NCBI GenBank assembly: GCA_025617745.1
Contig: CM046867.1
Span: forward strand, 26,962,705 to 27,026,704
Source of the DNA: Heliocidaris erythrogramma
Taxonomy: Eukaryota > Echinodermata > Echinoidea > Camarodonta > Echinometridae
Direction of reading: 5' to 3'
Length of the DNA stretch: 64,000 bases
Made by a program: the position numbers and the translations under genes. Of this stretch, positions 26,001 to 38,000 are shown in pieces (position 1 is the stretch's first letter; each line of letters starts with the position of its first letter). The notes beneath the pieces are model-generated. The model was not told where the DNA came from and did not search any database. It was given only the letters and a program-made list of their open reading frames with translations.

Positions 26001-29000
26001 CAAAAGAACATTTAAGTCAGGGGACCAGCAAAACTACCTTGTTATATCAGGAATCTTGTTATATCAGAGCTCTTTATAACGATTTTCCACTGTACCTAAC
26101 CCCCAACCAAACCCTTAACCTAACCTAAAATCAAATTGCAACCTTAACCCTAACTTTACGTCTTTAAAGATCACATTACAAGAAAATCACAAATATGGCA
26201 ATTAATGTATCACTAGAAACTGGGAAGCTTACAGATGGCAATCGTATAAGTTTTATGTCAACTGCGTATGTGATGATTATAAAAACAACATAAATAAAAG
26301 CTCTTCTAAGCATCTGGAATATCCGAGGATTCGCCAGAAATATAGCGATGTTTTGATGTCGTCACACTAGGGATCGATCCTGCTTAAGCAGAAGACGTCC
26401 TATAAGGAATGAACGTAATTGCAATGCAATTATTTATCAAATTATAAAGAGTTTGGTATATTTAACATGACCTTATTTCACACCATTCTAAAAGGGATAA
26501 CTAAAACCGTTTGATTGTAAATACACAGGAGAAGGGTCAATGATCAATGAAATAAACCCCATTTTCAAATTGAAAACCTCTCCGAATAATAGCATGGATG
26601 GTATTCATTCCCTCTTGAAACGCCGAATATGCCCCGGTGCAAGCAACTGAAAATACAATGGCGTCTTATTTTGTTTACAAGTGACTGATTCCTTTATTTT
26701 TTTAACGCTGCATTTTTCATCAAAATAATACCATACACGAAGTTAAGAGTGAGGCAACAGACTAACATTAAGACTGACGCTAGTCAAGTAAGAGAAATAA
26801 GTGAAGAGGAGATGACAAAACAGGCACTGAAAAATGTGTAAGCTGTTATGGGACATCGTCTGCTTAGACAGGACTGGCCCCTGGTGTGTCGTCACACATC
26901 TCAGCAGCGTTCGAGGAGCTCATTTTTCAAACATCCATATCTTTCTTATTCCTTGTCATTTCTTTCAAACTTTCACCATCCTGTTTTCCTTATTTTTCTG
27001 CTTTCACACAAATCATCTTATTACCAAGGTTGGATTGCCCTTTAAGCTCCAAGACTTATGACTTGATGAGACCTGAGAATATCTGGGGTCAATGTTCTCA
27101 AAAAATAACTTGGAGACCCAAGTCACTCTGGATCATCCACGCTGTAGAAATTTCCATTTGATGAGTGGCTGAAGGTTCCTCTGGATAACTTGGTCTCCCA
27201 GTCTTACCATACGAAGAGCCCGAGGGTCTCTCAGGATCCTTTGTTCTCAAAGACTTACCATTTGATACGAGCCCGAGGGTATCTCAGGATCCTTAAAGCC
27301 TAAAGACTTACCATCTGATGAGAGCCTGAGGGTCTCTCGAGATCCCTTGTGTCCAAAGACATCCCAAAGTCTAACAGTCTTATCCCAGGAGGAGCTGGCT
27401 AGCTGAGAACCACTCGGACCAAAGCTCAAACCAGAAACTGGAGCTTCGTGACCCGCAAGAACCTGTAGAGAAAATAACAATTATTACATCTACATGTATA
27501 TTGCTCTCTATATTAACATCAAAATTTATCTTGTTGAAAACAAACTTTTGTTATAGTCTGTAAAGTCAGTGGTAAATTGTGGATTATCCCAACAAAGACC
27601 TTGTTGAAGACCTGACATCCATACATCTGGGTTCAACCTAGGCAGACCACACTGAACTTCCCTCAATGGGATTCATATCTATTGCCTGGAATGAGCATAA
27701 CCTTCACAAATAGAAGGCAGTTCAGCATGTAGACCAGACCTCATTGCATATCGTCTGTTGAGAGCCAGATCGAAGGGTGTCAACTCCTATACTTTTACAC
27801 AGAATTAATGACATTCTGGCTCTCAGATGATATTATGAATGACTGTCTGCTGACAAGCTTTCAACAAGGGACACATGCACCAAGGAAGTCCATCTTGTGT
27901 GAGATGACCACTCTTCCCTCTCCCAAATTTATCTGTCCCTATATATGAAGCTGAAAAATGTTGTATGAATGAAGAATCTGCATGACTGCTACAAAACACT
28001 TACATAATGGCTAGATCCTAATCATACTGCAACAATGTCATACACTGCATGATCATGGCAAATTTCATTTCATGGGGCGATAAGCTTGGTTATGTCATTC
28101 CTCATATCAGACACTAGGAGCCATATTCATTTCAAACGAAATTTGAGTATTTTACTTGGTTTTCACATTTTGGCTTACATAAATTACTTCAGCAACTTTG
28201 GTATTCATTTGAATCTTTTGTCTTAGTATTTTACCTGAAGCCGGTGTCTTGGCGAAATTGGCTAAAAACTTGCCGCCCAGCTGCCAAGCAGGCTAATATT
28301 TGGGGTTGTGACCATAGCTTAATATATAGTACTGTACTGTCACCAGTCGTGGTGGGATTTGACAGTTTGGGTTTAATAATTTTCAGAAAATACCATATTT
28401 GTTGAGGAATCACCCACCATTCGATGCAGACAATGCTTGTAGATAAAATGCACCTAAACCATGCATCTTGCTTCTACGGCACAAACGCTATTGCGGCGCT
28501 AAATATAATGTAGATGTGATCGGAATACGCGTTAAGCCATTTTACTTAGCCAAGCCAAATATGCTATGTAAAATGCTTTTGAATTAGAGCTGTTATCAAA
28601 ATACCCAAAAACTAATTATTATGCCTCCGCCCACCGAAGGTGGGTGCCGGAGGCATTATGTTTTCGGGTTGTCCGTCCGTCCGTCCGTCCGTCCCACTTC
28701 TCGTTACCGCAATATCTGAAGAATCATTTGAGGTAGGAATCTCAAACTTGGTACTAGTATGTATCCCCATACGAAGATGAACTGATTAGATTTTGGGGTA
28801 AGTAGGTCAAAGGTCAGAGGTCGCAGAGGTCAATTTACATGAAATTACATGAAATTCTTGGTTTTTAGCACCGTTACTGCGATATCTCAAGAACTGTTTG
28901 AGGTAAGAACTTCATACTTGGTACTAGTATGTATCCCCATACGAAGATGAACTGATTAGATTTTGGGGTAAGTAGGTCAAAGGTCAGAGGTCACAGAGGT

Positions 29001-32000
29001 CAATTTACATGAAATTACATGAAATTCTCGGTTTTTAGCACCGTTACCGCGATATCTCAAGAACTGTTTGAGGTAAGAACTTCAAACTTGGTACTAGTAC
29101 GTATCCCCATACGAAGATGAGCTGATTAGATTTTGGGGTAAGTAGGTCAAAGGTCAGAGGTCACAGAGGTCAATTTACATGAAATTACATGAAATTCTTG
29201 GTTTTTAGCACCGTTACCACGATATCTCAAGAACTGTTTGAGGTAATAACTTCAAACTTGGTACTAGTATGTATCCCCATACGAAGATGAACTGATTAGA
29301 TTTTGGGGTAAGTAGGTCAAAGGTCACAGGTCACAGGTCAATTTACATGAAATTCTTGGTTTTTAGCACCGTTACTGCGATATCTCAAGAACTGTTTGAG
29401 GTAAGAACTTCATACTTGGTACTAGTATGTATCCCCATACGAAGATGAGCTGATTAGATTTTGGGGTAAGTAGGTCAAAGGTCAGAAGTCACAGAGGTCA
29501 ATTTACATGAAATTACATGAAATTCTTGGTTTTTAGCACCGTTACCGCGATATCTCAAGAACTGTTTGAGGTGAGAACTTCAAACTTGGTACCAGTATGT
29601 ATCCCCATAGAAAGATGAACTGATTAGATTTTGGTGTAAGTAGGTCAAAGGTCAGAGGCCACAGAGGTCAATTTACATGAAATTACATGACATTACTGGT
29701 TTTTAGCCTCGTTTGAAAATGAAATGAAATAAATTTTTATCTCCTGTGCATTTTAAGTGAAATGATTTGTAATTTTGTTGGACCAATCCTTTTTCATCTA
29801 GTTGTCATTATGTTGTGAAAATTGTGGAGTTTTGTATGTGCACTTGATTTGAGTCATAATGTTTCCTACATTGCCTAAATAGATGATATATTCCTCTCGA
29901 CTGAAAACTTTTACAAACAGTCACTGTTTGTAATCTCTTGCATTAATAAAGTGTATTTTCAATACATTGACAAACTTACCTCAAGTAATCGTCCTGTCTG
30001 CATTGACCACATAAAGATCTCAAAGACATCTTGCCCAGCAGCACACACAATTTCACCACTTGCATCAAGAGCTAAACAGGAGAACTGGACTGGCTGCGGA
30101 GATGTTAACGTCCGGAAGTTACGATACCTGCAATGAGATTAGCATTTAAGTTTATTTGTATTCATATCAAATAAACTATGGTAAGAAAAAGGACATATAA
30201 AATGAGTTCTTCATATGATGGGTCAGACCTGTACACTAAATCAACAAATCAAATCCAGTGTCTACCAACAAAACAGCATTTTTCAAATAAGTACAGTCAA
30301 TCCTGCCTTAGTGACCACCTGTTCATAACGACCACCCTCATTTCCCCCGCAGAAAATTTGCGTGTTTAGCGACCTTTATACAGCGACCACCTAGGTAACG
30401 CAACCAGCGACTACCTGATTTGCTTCCAAACGGTCGGAAAAATCCCCACTAAACTCGGCGGTTGGCCGTCCAGCGACCATTTACTATTTGACTACACAAG
30501 AAAAAGAAAAAATAGAACTAAAATTCAAAGACATTTAAAGACCTTTGTTGTGCCCAGCTACTATTTTTCATCCCCACCTGCCATTCATTTACATGGGAAA
30601 AAAAGATTCCTTGGTTTAGCACATCATAATGTGAAAGAACCTTAATGGAGCACAAATAATGAAAATGAAAATATCAATTTTTGCATCTTGTTAATCAGTA
30701 TAAATACTGATTTGCTTGAGGAGTCTGCACCGTTGAAAGTTTTCGATATGCTTTTATTTTTCTCATTCTCTTTGAAAAAAAAAACAATAATAAGGCACCA
30801 AATGCTGTGAATCTGCATCATTATCATGAAGATCACACAAGTAAGACATCTAACAAAGACTACACAATGACTCACCTGTGAAGGTCAAATGCTCTGACAG
30901 TACCATCTAATGAAGCCGAGACAACTACTTTACCAGCTTGATTAAAGGTCACACCAGTTACTCCTCCACAGTGCTCGGCGAATGTCACAAAACAAAATCC
31001 ACTTGATAGATTCCAAATTTTGACCTGTTATAAAATAAAAATTTATCATTTTGTTCAAGTGCTGTTCTTTGTTTTATGTTGTCAATATGCAATAATCAAT
31101 TACACTAAAAACTAAAGTAACAGAAATTAAATATAATAAGTCATTGCTTGGGTATGATCATTTATTTTTTTGGACTGTTTTGGCCAGTACATATACAGAC
31201 CTTGTAAAGTTTTGTGATGTAGTAAATTATTACACTAAATTTGGGAAGTGATATGTATTAATAGGTAATCAATGCTATGTGACTACAAAATTGGATAAAA
31301 TGAATATATTTGCTAAGAATATACAGTAAGTAAGAAAAGGAGTTGATTCAGTTTCTATAGACTGCCTTCCATTGCTACCTGACAAACTCAAACTAATTTT
31401 GTTTCCTACCTTGCCATCTTCAGCACCTGTAGCTACAAGCATTCCATCCTTAGAGTAGTCTAGACATGTCATATTGTTGTAATGTCCCTGTTGCTTCAGA
31501 ACATAGCTCTCACTTTGCCACTCCCACACCAATAACTGTCCTAAGCCAGTACAGCCAAATGCAATCCAGTCCCCTGGAGTGTTGAACATCACTGATGCTA
31601 CACGCTGCTCAGAGATGCTGTATTCAAACACAATCAATTACAAGGCTCAAAGTTACATTCATCCAAAACCACTGACCCTCAAATATTCAGAAAGAAGTAG
31701 AACTTTATTTTTTTTCCTTAAAGTGATATAGAAGGACCCACATTTCTTCGTTAGAAAAAAAACTAATCCTCATATATATAATTTTGTATGCTGTGTGTAT
31801 ATGGCATTTCAGAATGATCTGATACCGACACGAGCACATAACTGAAGCATATCCAGAGCAAAATTACACGTATGTCCGCATTCCTGGATTCTTCCTAATC
31901 TTCATCCCAAATACACTTTTTGAAAATCTCTAAATCAAAGGTATTATTCAGAAACTAAGAATACCAAGACTTCCTAACACATTATTTTTGTAACCACTAT

Positions 32001-35000
32001 TCTTGCAGAGTAATTGACTTGGATTTGAATGTATTCAGGCTTACATGTATAATGATGCTATGTGAGAAGTACCATGATGAAGTATACATGTACATGTAGG
32101 AAAGAAAATATTGAATACTTTGGCTGTATGTTGTGTTATACATGTTAGTCAAGAAAAAATATCAGTCATTGTTTACAAATCGCCAACAAAATAGCAAACA
32201 AACAAGCTTTAGACCGATGGGTTACATGCTTGGTAGAAGGGACTATACAAGCAAGAAGTGCTCATTTGCCCTCACTAGGGTGTAGACAAACATGTCAGTT
32301 TAACATCAAATTTACAGACTTGTATTATTTAGGGTTTACAAACTTGTTTTATTCAGGGTTGAGAACTGTTTGAAATTGACAGTTGAAAAAAGATCCCTCA
32401 ATTATATATTTCAAAATTTTTTCAGAAATGTTTATACCTGTGGATAGCTTAGGGTCTCTTCTATCTGATGACACCAAACTATCTCACAATATTTTACGCT
32501 TGAGTGAGCAAAAGCCACTTTTGTCAAATATTTGTTTATGTTCTGGCTGGTATCATCAAAGTTTAGAGTTATAAAAAGGCTTAAAATTTTCATATTCTGC
32601 TCATTAAAAGACAATTTATAACTTTGTTTGCTGTATGTCCTCATATATCCCATCAAACCTTTATGGTTCAACAGTAAGCAAACCAGTTGAAATTAAAAGA
32701 CTCACACAAAGTAACATTTTGAAACACTCAACAAAGCAGTTAATTGCTCACTCAAGCATAAGATGTTGATGGGATGCGTACTGATGTACATAGAACAAAG
32801 CCTTTTATTTCATAAATTGTTTTTATTGATCAGAATATGGAAATTTCTAAGCCTTTACATGACTCTTAGCTTGACTGGTACCAGCCAGAGCCAATATCAA
32901 TTCTTGTCAAGTCTGGATCTTGCACCCTTTCACAAAATTGGCCTTTGCTAACTAAAGCGGATGAGATGAGATTGTATTCTGACATACGTGTATCTTGCAC
33001 CCTTTCACAAAATTGGCCTTTGCTCACTCAAGCAGATGAGATAAGATTGTATACTAACACAAGTGTATGGATGAGCATCTATACAAACCTCAGTGTATGG
33101 ATCAAGTTGTAGTCTGGCATCTCATGTAAGTGGAAGACTCCTGAAGCAAATCCAGCCACAAGAATTCTGTTCTTCTTGTGATAGTCTGCACAGGTCAAGT
33201 CATCAAAGTCGCCAGATTTGTTATAATAATGCCTGTAAAACGAAATACAGATCAACTGAAACGCAATATCCGGCAAAGTGACTCTAGCAAGCTTTGGCTT
33301 CTTATATACCAGGGAGAGCAATCATAATTCACAAGTCCAAGACTTATGATGCTTATGTACAGTATTTAGGTAGCTTAGTAAAACTAAGCGGCATGAACAG
33401 ACGCATCTTGAACGCAAACGGCATAATTATATAGTGGTGAATCAAAAGTCTTCATTTCATGTACGTAATGACAGTTTTGGTAATCAAGGTGTTTAAGGCA
33501 GTTTGTCTGCTCTCTGGCTTAATGATATGTTTCTTACTTTAATAATGCAATAACATTATATATGGTTTTCAACAATATGCATTTTGCGTTCCAGATGCAT
33601 CTTTTCGTGCCACTCCATTTGGCTAAGCACCTTAGTAGGGAAAATGTCAGACTCATATAATGATGGGTACAGTGAACTTATATCCATGTTTCACTCCATT
33701 TTAATAATAAAGAATATTTAAAATCTAATTTCATTCAACCCAGGGACTAACTGATCTTTTTGTCATCACTACTTTCTTTTGAAAGTATTACTGGATGCAA
33801 AAAAATTGCTGCATGTATATATTAAAAGAAAAAACCCCTGAATCTAATGATTGTTAGGCATAGTTATCGATGAGACTTCAAGAATATTTTTGCAAAATAG
33901 GATGTTCATTTGATTTCTTAGTTCATCTAGTACAGGACAACGAGGAGCTGAATACTCTTGTCAAGCTGATACATCTAGCTTGGCATTTGTAGAGACCATA
34001 TACATGTATCATTATGATCATATGTAAATTTGGACAAGAGGACTATTTACATTTTTTTATTAGTGAAATATAATATAATATAATTTGGCCTTTACTTTGT
34101 AGGAATATTATAGGAATCATATGGGCATCCTTAAGTCTATATAGGAGAACAAGATTTTTAGAGATTCCTAAAGTATGCTTTACAATCATATAGACATTGG
34201 ACAAAGAGGTCCCATGAAGAGGAGCTTTAGATATATTTTTTTTAAATGCTAATAACTGTGTCTTACGATAACCAGATGTATACTTACTTGGCAATTCTCC
34301 TGTACTTGATTTTGTTCTCTTTTTGTTTCTCTTCTTCATTTGCCTCTCCCTCATTGTCAGTTTTCCTTTTCCTTCCTTTCCTATGTAGAGGGTTGTGACT
34401 CTGTTCCGTAGCAGGTTGTAAAACATCAAGGTCTGTGTCACATTCCCAGACAATCAGGTCTGCTCTTCTGCTTAATGTGTACAACTGGATTATGTCAATC
34501 AAGGAAACTCACATAAAACACTTGCATACATATCAAATAACCAATGATCTTGACACACATTATTATTCATTATAAGGCTGTAGCATCATGAATGTCAGAT
34601 GTGTGTCAGTCAGTGCAAACATGGATATTCAAAGCTTGCAATACTGCCATCTTGTGTTCATCTGATATCTGGCTCAAATGGAGAAAGCAAAATGACAGCT
34701 CTCATAAAGCAAGAAGACAACACACCGAGATACTTTCAAAATTGCACTATATAAACATATGTTTTGAAATCCAAAAATGTCATTTTCATGAGTAGCTTTC
34801 TAGAACATCAATAAAAACAGGTTAACAGATTTTTTTACCTCATTGTCAAAAATCCCCACTACCTGAACTTCTACAGCCAAGATATCTTTTAATAGCAGTC
34901 AGCGTTTAATACTGTTAATAAAATCATTATTCCTAAGATGTTATAAAGGATACGTCGAGTGAGTTTTCTTCAAAGAAGCAGGCTACAATACAGTCCTTAT

Positions 35001-38000
35001 GCCCTCCTAGTGAGTAAACGATAAGCTGATCCATGTCATCTACGGCAAAAACTCTGGTGTTCATGTCCTTCGAACCAACAGCAAATGCTCTGCAAAAAAT
35101 ATAGCATCATTATACAACATACTAAAGTAGCAGAAATTTACATTTCAATTACATTGAAACTTGAAAAAAATAATACTTCACTTGATCATCAACTACATGT
35201 AGATTGATCCATGGCCTTATCAATAGAATAACATTTGTTTCTTACATGAATGAACAACTTGGCCATATTCTCATGGAAGTTGGTGGTACTTTTGACCCCC
35301 CCCCCCCCAATCTCCTTCAGCAAGACAGAGATACATATATCACTGGTGTAACTAACTTGCTCAAGATTACTTATCTACTTTTATCACTCAGGGATCAGTC
35401 ATTTTTTTCGCTGCCTATGAGGTATCGATAATACCAACATAAGGTCTTTTTTACCTCAATTTGGGTGAACATCTTTTAAAAATATGGAATTGTCTAACCC
35501 TTTCTCATTTTTCAGAGAAGGCTGGAATAAAAAATTAATGTGACCAGGATTAACATACTTAGAATCTGATGTCCAGTCAATGCATGTTGTTTCATCATAT
35601 GCTCCATAGTATGTTCTGTGAAGTCTAAGAGGGTTAAATTCTCTGCTAGAACTACATGGTGTGGTGTATACAAGGGCCACATTCTCTTTGGCTACAGCAA
35701 GCTTCCTGCAAGATAAAAAAAAAAGTTAAACAATCATTAACCTTTACAGGAACTTATTTGAACTATTCAATCCGAAGTGCAGGTGTTGTATGTCTGCATT
35801 TGTAGGGAGGAAGAGACAACGGGAGACAACGGAACACCTTTATCTGGTCTGCCCCTTCTACCAGAACCCTGGGCTGTGTCTAACAAAAAATTTAAGGTTC
35901 CTGACCATCCGATTGAAATGTGTCTTTGAAAAAGTCAGTATTGTTGCAATGGGATGCAGGCAAACTAATAGTCTTAAGCCAGTTTTGTGAAACACTGCAG
36001 TGTAATTATGATGGTCTGGAAGAGTCTAACCTCAAGGCTAGATGATGCGTCAAGTATTGGATTGGTGCTGTGTAGTGATCGGAGAAGAAGAAAAACAATC
36101 CAAAATTTTATGACTGCATAATAACCAAGGTTCTTAATGATTCTTCAATGTGATCACAATGGAATGACTCAATTGTTGGTTGGAATATGGGATGGATAGT
36201 AAAAGATTAAATGAGACAAAAAGCTAACTTATGGGGTGCTGCAAGAAAGTTGCGATTGATTGCAAGTTGCAACTGATCGGTACGGACCAATCAAAATCAA
36301 TGTTGCAAGCACATCTTCTTGAATGGGCAGACCCTGAACCATTCAGAATGGTTGTTCTAATTTGCTTTACAATTTGCAATTGATTGCAACTTTCTTGCAA
36401 CACCCTGTTAGTTAATCATCAACGAATTACCGTTATATGCAAAAGTTTTCACAAGCCCCTACCAAGCCCAATTAGTTAAAGGGAAAGTCCACCCTGATCT
36501 CAACTTGGTTTCAAGCAGAAAAGTTAAAGAAACAGATCAGAGAAAGATTAAGCAAACTCCAATAAGAAACTAGAAAGGCCGTCAAAGGCGGCAGACCCAC
36601 GCCTTAACCCAATAGGTTTTGTTTTGTTGCGATTATTTTTGTAAGCAGTAGCCATTCAAAGGGGATAACAAGAGGCACATCTCCCCCCCCCCCCCCCAAT
36701 AAATTTTGCCATATCCAGGTCATAGCTTTGTGTGTCCCCACCCTTGAAAAAATTCTTCTGAAAAAGATATTTTATTATTGAAACATCCCTCCCTTAAAAG
36801 TAATTGATTAGACATGTCAGAGAGCGTGGCGTGGTGAGAAAAAAAAAATGTTAGCAATCAGTTGTATTCAGTGTTCAGTTCAAGGCCGTACGCAGAAATT
36901 TTTTTCCTGGGGGGGCAAGATGATCGCTTTCAAAGGAACCCATAACTTGAAGTCTAAAACCCGATTAAAAAAAAGTATGATTTTGAAATTTCTGGGGGGG
37001 GGGGGGCAGGGGGGGGCAACTGCCCCCCCCCCTCCCCGCTGCGTACGGCCTTGGTTCAGTCATGTCAGTGTTAGTAAATGTATTCATGTTCTATCTTTAC
37101 ATTGCAATTCGGGTTGTTTTTTTTTTTTCATCGGGCTTGGATAAAATAAATATGACGACAAAAGAAGTTGGATCTCGACTTGAAAATGACGTGCATGCGA
37201 GGCACAGAGCTTACTCACTCAGTACTACAGTCAGCCGGCCCGAGGCACTTGGCGACAGTGCTGTGTATAGTTATGTACGTACACTACAGCTACTCAGCCA
37301 CTCACTCAGATCAACACACGCGAACACTCGCGAGTGCGATAGACTCACTCACGTCGAACAAACGCACCAGATTATCACCGAAAACAATTAAAATCACGTA
37401 CTACACGTCCACCAGGATAAAATAAATCACAAAAACTTCCACAACAAAGTGGAAAGAACCGGGGAAAATAAACAGAAATGCACAGAAGATAAGAAATAGG
37501 AGAAATTAGACGTGCTAGGCTATACGTATACCGTATACCTAGCCGCTTTCGATTTCGCAACGAGAGTACAGTTCAAGCGCGAAAAATCCCTTGTTGCTGG
37601 GATACGTTGGCTTTGAATATTCATTGCAGGCTCGTGCGGATTTGAAGTGAAATAGCAAATAATGGGTCTAAAAGTCTTCTAAAATTCATAAACCTGAAAT
37701 AGATTTTTGGTGAGACGAAGTAATGAGTGTTTTGATTGACCAAAATATTTCTGCATCGGCAGGCGAAGTTTGGGGTCATCAAACTTTCTAGTTTCTATCC
37801 TGTCACTCTCTGAACTGAAGTTCCTATACTTTACTACAGGGTCAAAAGTTCAAGGTCACACAGAATTTGCAGGGGTCAACCAATCATCACCAAAATCTAA
37901 TCGATTCTTTCCTGTCACTTTCTGAACATTCCCTGAAAATTTGGTGCAAATCCGTTCACCCGTTCTCTTGTTATCTTGTACACAAACAAACAAACAAACA

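Larger units (their letters stand above)
25289..27311. other. PWP2 intron 12
   Basis: Contains a pogo/Tigger-like MITE (25839-26094), a TAACCC-rich stretch (26096-26160) and degenerate tandem copies of the exon 12 tail near the donor (27020-27311). No exon seen. Confidence 0.7.
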
